DNA of 7,527 nucleotides from Alphaproteobacteria bacterium MarineAlpha3_Bin3 (GTDB taxonomy: Bacteria > Pseudomonadota > Alphaproteobacteria > Rhodospirillales > Casp-alpha2). The stretch is taken from assembly GCA_002938075.1 (NCBI GenBank), contig PTLK01000087.1, forward strand, positions 1-7,527, written 5' to 3'. Numbering within the stretch: position 1 is the first letter of the stretch; each line of letters starts with the position of its first letter. Below are positions 1 to 5,148 of this stretch, piece by piece. Below the pieces are notes generated by a model that was not told the DNA's origin, searched no databases, and saw only the letters and a program-made list of their open reading frames with translations. The translations under genes were made by a program, and so were the position numbers.

Positions 1-72
1 AGAGAGGGACCAATCCAAGTCAGATACCGTAAAACTGGTATGGTTAGTGCTAAGTATTTTAAAACTTTCCAT
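1..72 (-). CDS. Glyoxalase/VOC-fold protein, N-terminus only (runs off left edge)
   Basis: An open frame enters from the left edge and begins with ATG at 72 (an in-frame ATG also lies at 78). The visible product begins MESFKILSTNHTSFTVSDLD and continues with W-S-L-S. A His followed by a short beta strand and a V-S-D-L-x-x-S-L segment is the classic opening of glyoxalase I / bleomycin-resistance / dioxygenase (VOC) proteins, where this His is usually the first metal ligand. I prefer the start at 72 because the GAG of AAGAGAG (81-87, minus strand) is 8 bases away from it, but only 2 bases from the ATG at 78. The gene has the same orientation as the transporter operon, 270 bases or more beyond its last gene, so it may be separately transcribed. 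Only about 24 codons are visible, so the reaction cannot be assigned. Confidence 0.72.
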   Translation of the reverse strand, partial: MESFKILSTNHTSFTVSDLDWSLS

Positions 73-134
73 GTTCATCACTCTCTTAGGCCCATCGGCT
101 GAACCGGTCCGACGCATCACAGCGTCTCAGGTTC

Positions 135-150
135 CGTCAGTTTGCTGACG
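135..150. repeat. 6-bp perfect hairpin CGTCAG-TTTG-CTGACG
   Basis: A perfect inverted repeat with a 4-base loop lies about 60 bases upstream of the VOC gene start. It has no T-run on either side. Its role is unknown; a leader structure or a weak operator for the VOC gene is possible. Confidence 0.35.
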
Positions 151-211
151 CGACCACTCGATGGGCGTTGACCCGAACCCTGGACACATCGATTCCATTG
201 ATCGCGTCTGA

Positions 212-229
212 CACCCCCGCCGGGGGGTG
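212..229. repeat. GC-rich hairpin downstream of the lipoprotein gene
   Basis: CACCCCC and GGGGGTG form a 7-bp perfect stem with a 4-base loop. It lies about 120 bases after the stop codon of the TPR lipoprotein on the transcribed (minus) strand. There is no T-tract after it. It may be a factor-dependent end or a 3'-end stabiliser, or simply a chance GC-rich palindrome. Confidence 0.4.
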
Positions 230-348
230 CATGGCTGTGGCACCCTTTGGTGGTCTCGAACAGCGGCCCCTTTCGATGCCTCCTAAGCATCCATTCCGCG
301 GCCACTACGGTCAAATTAGCCAACGCTTGCCCAAAGGCGCGAAACGGA

Positions 349-1086
349 TCAGCGCGTTATCCTGTCCAGGGCTAATGAGGCCTCGGCGGTGATCACGGCA
401 TGCTCAGGTTTGCCCCCACCGAGCTCCTGAACCTTTTTCCAGAACGGAACGGCTTGATCCGGCTTGCCCCATTCCTCGTAGGTCTTGGCGAGCTCGTAGT
501 TGGCCACGATGTGGTCCGGGGCGATTTCAATTGCAGCCGTAAGGTTGAGCTCGGCGCGCTCAAAACCTGCTTCGGGGTCGGGGTTGACGAAGCGGCCGAG
601 CCCCTCGTCGCCCTTGGGAGGTGGGCGGGGCTTGCGCGACACCCTTCCCAGATTCACCAGCGCCCTGATGTTGGTTGGATCCAATTCGATGGCGTGGTTG
701 AGTTCTTCAATGGCGGGGTCGATTTCACCGACCTCGATGCGTGTGATCGCGCTTTCGATGTGCGGCGCGGCGATATAGCGGTCGACCTTTTTTGCCGCCC
801 GGTAGGCGGCGAAGGCTTTGTCGTACTGCTTGAGGGTGCGGTAGGCATTTCCCAGTAACATTCTCGGCTCGAGGGCGTCGATGTCGAGTTCGGCCGCCTT
901 CTCCAGTTCCTTAGCCGCCGCCTCATACCGGCCCTCGGCGATCAGGGCCTTTCCTTTCTCGAGATGCTCCGCCGCGAGCTCCTGATCGCCTTGACCACAG
1001 GACGTCACTCCAAAACCGATAGCGAGGAGCAGGCCAACTCTAATCAAGGCCATAAGCTTCCGCCCAGTTGCACGATATGCCGTCAT
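349..1086 (-). CDS. TPR-repeat lipoprotein, last gene of the transporter run
   Basis: This 245-residue protein has a lipoprotein signal: a hydrophobic stretch (about residues 13-28) ends in V-T-S-C, with Cys30 as the likely lipidation site. Gly follows the Cys rather than Asp, which favours the outer membrane if the Lol rule applies. The rest is tetratricopeptide-like helix pairs, with A-x-x-x-L-x-K-A-x-E-L-D and A-I-E-L-D-P-x-N patterns at about residues 38-71, 72-104, 105-138 and 175-222. A basic, proline-rich insert (R151 to about P171) separates the third pair from the fourth. TPRs bind proteins and no catalytic residues are visible. The gene starts 42 bases after the phnE2 stop, so it is probably co-transcribed with the transporter. 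An alternative ATG at 1053 would give a more typical short signal (Cys at position 19) and has GGAAG just upstream. The function is unknown; a scaffold or chaperone role for uptake is inference. Confidence 0.8.
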   Translation of the reverse strand: MTAYRATGRKLMALIRVGLLLAIGFGVTSCGQGDQELAAEHLEKGKALIAEGRYEAAAKELEKAAELDIDALEPRMLLGNAYRTLKQYDKAFAAYRAAKKVDRYIAAPHIESAITRIEVGEIDPAIEELNHAIELDPTNIRALVNLGRVSRKPRPPPKGDEGLGRFVNPDPEAGFERAELNLTAAIEIAPDHIVANYELAKTYEEWGKPDQAVPFWKKVQELGGGKPEHAVITAEASLALDRITR

Positions 1087-1128
1087 GTTCTTACCGGTGC
1101 ACCCCGCGATTCCCGTGGTTTTGCGTCG

Positions 1129-1995
1129 CTAGATGACTTTAGCCCGCCACTTCGAACAGATCCAGTCGGCCCCCGCTACCAACAAAAAGATAACGAGAAT
1201 ACAGGTCGCTGTCTCGTAGTATTTGAAGAGCTTCATCGTCTTGATCAGGGAAAAGCCAAGGCCCCCGGCGCCGACCAGTCCGAGGACGGTCGCCGAGCGG
1301 ATGCTGACGTCGAAACGGAAAATGGAATAGCTGATGAACGCGGGAATGACCTGGGGGATGACGGCAAAAAGAATGACCTGCATCTTCGACGCGCCCGTGG
1401 CCTGCACGGCCTCGATCTGTCCCTGATCGACGCCTTCGATCTCCTCACCGCAGAACTTCGCCAGCATACCGGTTGCGTGTAAAGCGATGGCAAGGACACC
1501 GGCAAAGGGGCCGAGGCCGACGGCACTTACGAAGATCAGCGCGAAAATCAATTCGTTGATCCCGCGCAGCATGTTAAGGAGCAGCCGCGTTAAGTGAAAG
1601 ACCAGTAGATGAAGACTAAGCCGTTGCCAGGTTTCCGTGAACCAGGGGAGCATGACCAACGGCGTCGTGTTGCGAGCCGCCAACAGGGAGAGCGGAATGG
1701 AAAACACCACCGCCAGCAGGGTCCCCCAGACCGCGATCTGGACCGTCTCGACCGTCGCGCGCCCGAGAAAAAAAATGTAGCTCAGATCGGGCGGGAACAT
1801 GCGGGTGAGGAAGTCCCACATGTGGTCGGCCCCTTTGATCAGGGCGAGGGGATTCATACCGATCTGGTCGGCGGTGAACCAGAGAACGGCGACCGTGAGC
1901 CCCCCCCAACCAAGCCCCTTGGCAAACCGGCGCTGGCGGTGAGCGGCTTCCATTTGCAGGGTAGCGGCGACGTCTCGCTCAAACGTCATCGTCAT
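1129..1995 (-). CDS. phnE: Phosphonate-type ABC transporter permease, second copy
   Basis: This 288-residue inner-membrane protein is a PhnE-family permease. Hydrophobic segments lie near residues 30-47, 85-107, 148-172, 206-225, 234-250 and 262-280. The cytoplasmic coupling (EAA) loop is clear at about residues 195-218, running E-A-V-Q-A-T-G-A through to I-P-Q-V-I-P. The family's S-A-T-V-L-G-x-V-G-A-G-G-x-G segment follows at about 234-247. Compared with the other permease here, it has about 16 extra residues after the shared A-A-R-N (106-109), so the two are not recent duplicates. Start: ATG at 1995 has GGAGG (2002-2006) 6 bases upstream; the ATG at 1989 fits less well. The gene overlaps the end of phnC by 17 bases, indicating translational coupling. 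It probably pairs with the first permease as a heterodimer, although each could form a homodimer. Confidence 0.93.
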   Translation of the reverse strand: MTMTFERDVAATLQMEAAHRQRRFAKGLGWGGLTVAVLWFTADQIGMNPLALIKGADHMWDFLTRMFPPDLSYIFFLGRATVETVQIAVWGTLLAVVFSIPLSLLAARNTTPLVMLPWFTETWQRLSLHLLVFHLTRLLLNMLRGINELIFALIFVSAVGLGPFAGVLAIALHATGMLAKFCGEEIEGVDQGQIEAVQATGASKMQVILFAVIPQVIPAFISYSIFRFDVSIRSATVLGLVGAGGLGFSLIKTMKLFKYYETATCILVIFLLVAGADWICSKWRAKVI

Positions 1996-2800
1996 CGCCG
2001 GCCTCCGAATCCCGGTAGTAAATTTGTTGCAGAATGTCGTCCGTCAGTTTGCCCGAGGGGCCGTCGAAGACCACTGCGCCCCGCGACAAGCCAACAACCC
2101 GTTCGGCATACTCACGGGCGTATTCCACTTGGTGAAGGTTGCACAGCACGGTGATACCGAGCTCGCCGGCAATCTGCTTGAGATATGTCAGCACCTGGCG
2201 TGCGATCTTGGGGTCGAGGCTCGCCACCGGTTCGTCGGCCAGGATCACTTTCGGTTGCTGCGCAAGCGCCCGTGCGATGGCGACTCTCTGCTGCTCGCCT
2301 CCGCTCAAGGTATCTGCGCGCTGAAATGTCTTGTGCTCCATGTTGACGCGCGCCAGACATTCGATGGCGATCCGCTTGTCCTCCTTGTTGAAGCTGTAAA
2401 TCAGGCTGCGCCAGAGCGTATGGTAGGCAAGACGCCCGCTCAGAACGTTCATGAGGACCGACAGCCGTTTCACCAGGTTAAACTGCTGGAACACCATGCC
2501 GACCTGTCGGCGCACCGCGCGAAGCTCACGTCGTCGGCTCGTCACCTCCCGGCCGTCGACAATAATACTTCCGCTTGTCGGCTCCACCAGCCGGTTAATG
2601 CAGCGCATCAGTGTCGACTTTCCCGCACCACTGGGGCCCAGGATCACCAGGAACTCGCCTTCCCGGACTTCGATACTGACGTTTCTGAGTGCTTCGGTCG
2701 CACCCGCGCCGGCGTAGGTTTTGCTCACGTCCTTAACAGAAACCATCGTCGGGTTCCGTTCCTGGCCCGGTGTAGTGGTTTCGGGAGGTTCCTGGTTCAC
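1979..2800 (-). CDS. phnC: Phosphonate-type ABC transporter ATP-binding protein
   Basis: This ATPase energises import through the PhnE permeases. All ABC motifs are intact. Numbered from the farthest in-frame start (TTG at 2809), they are Walker A G-P-S-G-A-G-K-S at 58-65, Q-loop F-Q-Q-F-N near 107-111, signature L-S-G-G-E-Q-Q-R at 168-175, Walker B V-I-L-A-D-E-P at 188-194 and the switch His226 in N-L-H-Q. The stretch between Q-loop and signature, with N-V-L-S-G-R-L-A and W-R-S-L, is typical of PhnC. The start is uncertain. The TTG at 2809 sits 1 base from AAGGA (2811-2815), which is too close. The GTG at 2800 is 10 bases from it and is my choice (273 residues). The ATG at 2746 gives 255 residues and removes a poorly conserved polar leader. 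The C-terminus is acidic (D-D-D-D-V) and its codons double as the start of phnE2. Confidence 0.95.
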   Translation of the reverse strand: MNQEPPETTTPGQERNPTMVSVKDVSKTYAGAGATEALRNVSIEVREGEFLVILGPSGAGKSTLMRCINRLVEPTSGSIIVDGREVTSRRRELRAVRRQVGMVFQQFNLVKRLSVLMNVLSGRLAYHTLWRSLIYSFNKEDKRIAIECLARVNMEHKTFQRADTLSGGEQQRVAIARALAQQPKVILADEPVASLDPKIARQVLTYLKQIAGELGITVLCNLHQVEYAREYAERVVGLSRGAVVFDGPSGKLTDDILQQIYYRDSEAGDDDDV

Positions 2801-2834
2801 GTTCGTCAATTCCTTTTCAATACCCTTGGAGGCC

Positions 2835-3650
2835 TTAGTAAATCCTGCTTCGGATCAGCGTTGAGGCATAATCAATGATCGTGACCATACCGAAAATCAC
2901 AAGCAGGATTACCGCCGTCTCGCGGAACTCGAACAGCTTGATGGTCGTCACCAGCTCGAAGCCGATGCCCCCGGCGCCGACCATGCCGAGCACCGTCGCC
3001 GAGCGCACCCCGACCTCGAACCAATACAACATGTAGGTCACGAACTGCGGCAGCACCTGGGGAAAGATGGCGAAGAGGATAACCTGGATGCGCCCGGCCC
3101 CGGTGGCTTGGAGGGCTTCGACCGGCCCGGGATCGATGTTCTCCATCGCCTCGGCATAAAGACGGCCGAGAATGCCTGCATAGTTCATACCCAGCGCCAC
3201 CGCCCCTGGGAACGGTCCCAACCCCACCGCGGCGACGAAGAAGATCGCCCAAATCAGTTCCGAGATGCTGCGCAATAGATTGAGTGTCGATTTCGCGACG
3301 AACCGCACCGATGCCAGCCGGGTGATATTGCGGGCCGCTAGCACACCGAGCGGAAGCCCAATCAGGGACGCGAGAACGTTCCCCCAAACGGCGATATAGA
3401 CGGTCTCAATTGCCGGCTTCCAGACTATCTCGGCGAAGCTCCACTTGGGCGGCACCATCAGGGCAAAATATTTAGCGATCTTGGGGATTCCGCTGGCAAG
3501 CTCCGTTGGTCTCAGATTGGTGCCATCGGCGCACCAAGCCAGGAACCCGATGCCCGCGGCCAGATAGACGATGTGATGCAAACGCCATTTCTTACGTTCA
3601 ACCAGCAAAGCGAACACATCCTCTTCGGCTGCTTGAACGGGATCAGCCAT
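2835..3650 (-). CDS. phnE: Phosphonate-type ABC transporter permease, first copy
   Basis: This 271-residue PhnE-family permease lies between phnD and phnC. A short cytoplasmic N-terminus with K-K-W-R (about 20-23) precedes the first membrane segment (about 25-41). Further hydrophobic segments lie near 85-106, 130-155, 187-207, 216-232 and 246-262. The EAA coupling loop is at about 178-202, running E-A-L-Q-A-T-G-A-G through to F-P-Q-V-L-P-Q. The hallmark S-A-T-V-L-G-M-V-G-A-G-G-I-G follows at 217-230. The ATG at 3650 is supported by AGGTGGG (3657-3663) with a 6-base spacer. A 117-base gap with two hairpins separates it from phnD. It is likely one half of the membrane channel, with the second permease as partner. 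Confidence 0.94.
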   Translation of the reverse strand: MADPVQAAEEDVFALLVERKKWRLHHIVYLAAGIGFLAWCADGTNLRPTELASGIPKIAKYFALMVPPKWSFAEIVWKPAIETVYIAVWGNVLASLIGLPLGVLAARNITRLASVRFVAKSTLNLLRSISELIWAIFFVAAVGLGPFPGAVALGMNYAGILGRLYAEAMENIDPGPVEALQATGAGRIQVILFAIFPQVLPQFVTYMLYWFEVGVRSATVLGMVGAGGIGFELVTTIKLFEFRETAVILLVIFGMVTIIDYASTLIRSRIY

Positions 3651-3656
3651 AACGAA

Positions 3657-3663
3657 CCCACCT
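3657..3663 (-). promoter_or_regulatory. Ribosome binding site of the first phnE
   Basis: AGGTGGG on the minus strand lies 6 bases before the ATG at 3650. The hairpin at 3670-3684 ends only 6 bases upstream, so folding there could affect ribosome access. Confidence 0.6.
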
Positions 3664-3669
3664 GTGCCT

Positions 3670-3684
3670 GCCGCCTTGGGCGGC
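3670..3684 (-). repeat. Hairpin just upstream of the phnE ribosome site
   Basis: GCCGCC / GGCGGC forms a perfect 6-bp GC stem with a 3-base loop, directly before the AGGTGGG site. It has no T-run after it, so termination is unlikely. A role in tuning permease translation, or in blocking 3' exonuclease decay of the phnD message, is inference. Confidence 0.45.
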
Positions 3685-3693
3685 GGTCTATCA

Positions 3694-3699
3694 ATTATA
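3694..3699 (-). promoter_or_regulatory. Exact TATAAT -10 hexamer without a good -35
   Basis: The minus strand reads TATAAT 43 bases before the phnE start. No recognisable -35 lies 16-18 bases upstream, and the upstream TG directly abuts the hexamer rather than forming TGn. It could be a weak internal promoter for phnE and phnC, or chance in an AT-richer patch. Confidence 0.2.
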
Positions 3700-3721
3700 C
3701 ATTGAGGCTCACAAGCAGCGA

Positions 3722-3743
3722 GGCGGGCTCACCGTGACCCGCC
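3722..3743 (-). repeat. Stem-loop after the binding-protein gene
   Basis: GGCGGG-TCA pairs with TGA-(bulged base)-CCCGCC around a 3-base loop, giving nine pairs with one bulge. It begins 24 bases after the phnD stop. No T-tract follows. A hairpin between a binding-protein gene and its permease gene is a known way for transporter operons to make more binding protein than membrane components, by stabilising the upstream mRNA or partly terminating transcription. That role here is inferred from position. Confidence 0.5.
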
Positions 3744-3767
3744 CCGCGCGCGCTGTGACGTCGTAAA

Positions 3768-4685
3768 TTACTTCTTCTTTTTCTTCTTTTTCTTCTTTTT
3801 CCCTTTCTTCGTGAGATCCAGTTTCAACGCCGAAGCAATATGCCGAATCACGTCATAGGTCTGGTCCGTGGCCGGGTCGAAGCGAGCGACCGTGCCCATC
3901 TCGCCGAAGGCCAGGTTCTTAAAGCCGAAAAAGGCGTCACGGATTTTCTTCTTCAAGTCTTCCGACAGGCCCTTGCGGTAAAGCATCGGGTTGTTCGGGA
4001 TCAGATCCGACTCCCAGATCACCTTGATTTTTTTGCGGTCGGCCAATCCCTTGGCATAGGCCCGCTCGAGGATGCGGTCGGCAACCGACGCCGCCTCGAC
4101 CTTGCCCTCGGCCACGGCGACGATGCTGGCGTCATGACCGCCCGAGTACATCACCGACTTGAAGTCCTTCTCGGGAACAAGGCCTTCCCTTACGAAGAAA
4201 GCGGAGGGCACCATATATCCCGAGGTCGAGCCCGGATCGACGAAGGCGTAAGTGTGGCCCTTGATGTCCTTCAGCGAATTTATGGGGCTGTCCTTTTGGG
4301 TGATGATGATCGAGTGGTAGCCGGGCTGCATCGTCTTCGCCGTGACGGTGATGGCGAAGGCCTCGACGTCTGCCTGGGTGGTTGCCAGCACATACGAGAA
4401 CGGGCCAAGCAGGGCCACGTCGATGTGTTTGGCCCGGAGCGCCTCGATGGTGGCGTTGTAATCGGAACCGACGAACATCTCCACCTTCATGCCGATCGCC
4501 TTAGAAAGTTTGTCCGCGATGGGTTTTGACTGGCGGATCATCGCCCGCGCGTCCTCGGCCGGAATGAAGCCGACCATGAGAACACCAGGTTTAGCCGTTC
4601 CGGCCTTCTGGGCCATGGCGCCGGATATCGCCGTAATCGCCGTAAGGAACAAGGCCAAGGATAGAACTTTGAAGAAACGTTTCAT
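3768..4685 (-). CDS. phnD: Phosphonate-type periplasmic substrate-binding protein with poly-lysine tail
   Basis: This 305-residue secreted binding protein captures the substrate for the PhnE/PhnC importer. A signal peptide (M-K-R-F-F-K, hydrophobic core to about residue 22, A-M-A before Gln26) targets the periplasm. PhnD-family landmarks follow: V-G-F-I-P-A-E-D near 38-45, F-V-G-S-D-Y-N near 71-77, D-V-A-L-L-G-P-F-S-Y at 89-98, the anion-binding D-P-G-S-T-S-G-Y at 150-157, and G-G-H-D-A-S at 182-187. The S-T-S loop is where the family grips the phosphonate or phosphite group. The organic part of the ligand cannot be deduced. The start at 4685 is firm: a GGGAGG site (4693-4698) lies 7 bases upstream and the signal peptide begins there; an in-frame ATG at 4745 would add 20 unsuitable residues. 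The last ten residues are all lysine (296-305), preceded by K-K-G, which is highly unusual for this family. Confidence 0.95.
   Translation of the reverse strand: MKRFFKVLSLALFLTAITAISGAMAQKAGTAKPGVLMVGFIPAEDARAMIRQSKPIADKLSKAIGMKVEMFVGSDYNATIEALRAKHIDVALLGPFSYVLATTQADVEAFAITVTAKTMQPGYHSIIITQKDSPINSLKDIKGHTYAFVDPGSTSGYMVPSAFFVREGLVPEKDFKSVMYSGGHDASIVAVAEGKVEAASVADRILERAYAKGLADRKKIKVIWESDLIPNNPMLYRKGLSEDLKKKIRDAFFGFKNLAFGEMGTVARFDPATDQTYDVIRHIASALKLDLTKKGKKKKKKKKKK
3771..3809 (-). repeat. AAG/AAA microsatellite encoding the PhnD lysine tail
   Basis: The last codons before the phnD stop alternate AAA, AAG, AAG in a 9-base period and are pure purine on the coding strand for about 38 bases, apart from one GGG codon that also keeps the tract all-purine. 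Such a tract can gain or lose whole codons by slippage. It encodes K-K-G followed by ten lysines. Confidence 0.8.
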
Positions 4686-4692
4686 TATAATA

Positions 4693-4698
4693 CCTCCC
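4693..4698 (-). promoter_or_regulatory. Strong ribosome binding site of phnD
   Basis: GGGAGG on the minus strand stands 7 bases before the ATG at 4685. It is one of the best Shine-Dalgarno matches in the window and settles the phnD start in favour of 4685 over 4745, consistent with high output of binding protein. Confidence 0.8.
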
Positions 4699-4840
4699 TT
4701 TGAATGCTTAGGATTTCGTAGGATCGCATCTCGATACGGAAGCAAACTCGACAGAGTAATCAGTTGCGGGCTCCCTCAAACTCAAGCTCCTCGGTTTAGC
4801 GCGAATACGTCACCGGTCTCTAGCTTCGCCCGAGAGAACA

Positions 4841-4875
4841 GATCACAGAATTACCACAGATTACCGATCACAGAA
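4841..4875 (-). repeat. Three CTGTG direct repeats (operator-like cluster)
   Basis: CTGTGAT, CTGTGGT and CTGTGAT start at 4873, 4859 and 4848 on the minus strand, spaced 14 and 11 bases. The outer two sit in an identical 10-mer, TTCTGTGATC (4866-4875 and 4841-4850). All are in the same orientation, so this is not a CRP-type palindrome. The cluster is next to the AT-rich segment and is likely bound by a regulator. Confidence 0.55.
4842..4859 (-). promoter_or_regulatory. Pho-box-like direct repeat upstream of phnD
   Basis: The minus strand reads CTGTGGTAATTCTGTGAT: two CTGTgRT 7-mers separated by 4 A/T bases, an 11-base period. This is the architecture of the PhoB box (CTGTCAT, 4 A/T-rich bases, CTGTCAT). 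Against the form CTGTCATAAAACTGTCAT I count 13 of 18 identities; the C-to-G change at position 5 of each repeat is shared. It lies about 156 bases upstream of the phnD ATG, in the correct orientation. Phosphate-starvation control would suit the operon. Against it, I see no good -10 at the usual distance downstream. Confidence 0.45.
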
Positions 4876-4879
4876 AACT

Positions 4880-4885
4880 ATCATA
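4880..4885 (-). promoter_or_regulatory. Candidate -10 element TATGAT
   Basis: TATGAT on the minus strand matches TATAAT at 5 of 6 positions and sits at the end of the AT-rich block. No clear TTGACA-like -35 is found 16-18 bases upstream. If it were used, transcription would begin at about 4873, inside the direct-repeat cluster, which would then act as a repressor operator instead of an activator site. Confidence 0.25.
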
Positions 4886-5148
4886 TAGATAATTATTGGA
4901 AAAATTTAAAAAATAACGGATCCAATTGATAAAATGAATTGCCCTGCCCCCATGAGGTGGGCCACCGACTACGCAAGAAAATGGCGCGATTTAAGTTGAT
5001 GTCTAGACGGAAGCCATCCTTGAGCTAGGCGGGAGGATCACCGTTGGGAAAGAAGGTTTCTGGCCCAGGTGGTTTTTATCCAAGTGAGGGTAATAAGAAC
5101 CGGGAAAAACAAAGAATAGCGTTTTGAAGAGAGGACAACCGCCGAGGA

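Larger units (their letters stand above)
79..348. other. Non-coding gap with two perfect hairpins
   Basis: These 270 bases separate the lipoprotein stop from the VOC gene start. I find no convincing gene: the open frames on both strands lack good starts and recognisable motifs. There are two perfect inverted repeats. One is CACCCCC / GGGGGTG (212-218 and 223-229, loop of 4). The other is CGTCAG / CTGACG (135-140 and 145-150, loop of 4). Neither is followed by a T-run on either strand, so neither is a standard intrinsic terminator. They could still protect the 3' end of the upstream mRNA or slow polymerase. I could not place a convincing promoter for the VOC gene. Confidence 0.5.
4686..5148. 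other. 463-base gap before phnD: AT-rich segment, direct repeats, no gene seen
   Basis: No convincing gene lies here on either strand. From the aldehyde dehydrogenase side, 4921-5148 is of mixed composition with only short open frames and a GTCTAGAC palindrome (5001-5008). I see no hairpin plus T-run that would end the dehydrogenase transcript. The part at 4876-4920 is strongly AT-rich and is followed on the minus strand by the CTGTGAT-type repeats at 4842-4873. The remainder to 4685 would be the phnD leader. The gap is the only sizeable one within the run and is the natural site for a separate promoter driving the transporter genes. Confidence 0.6.

Noticed and set aside
212..229. Intrinsic terminator for the operon
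   Set aside because: The stem is strong but no T-run follows on either strand; kept only as a hairpin.
117..323. 68-residue open frame on the minus strand between the lipoprotein and VOC genes
   Set aside because: It starts with TTG without a ribosome site, contains two hairpins, and shows no recognisable motif; judged chance.
168..392. 74-residue open frame on the plus strand
   Set aside because: It overlaps the 3' end of the lipoprotein gene antisense, is rich in Pro/Arg without pattern, and has no supporting signals.
2024..2878. Long plus-strand open frame opposite phnC (284 residues)
   Set aside because: The opposite strand carries all ABC ATPase motifs; this frame has none of its own.
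3668..3743. Attenuator or riboswitch between phnD and phnE
   Set aside because: The two hairpins are independent, with no visible alternative pairing, aptamer-like core or terminator T-run.
3840..4529. Long plus-strand open frame opposite phnD (229 residues)
   Set aside because: Mirror reading of a GC-rich, well-supported gene; composition is typical of an antisense shadow, with no membrane or domain pattern.
4841..4875. CRP/FNR-type site suggested by the TGTGA words
   Set aside because: All copies run in the same direction; a CRP-type site needs an inverted TCACA partner at fixed spacing, which is absent.
4841..4875. CRISPR-like short repeats
   Set aside because: Repeat units are only 7-10 bases with spacers of 4-15 bases, far too short for a CRISPR array.
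4489..4929. Plus-strand open frame running from phnD antisense into the AT-rich gap
   Set aside because: Half is antisense to phnD and the rest is low-complexity Asn/Lys-rich translation of AT-rich DNA; no ribosome site or motif.
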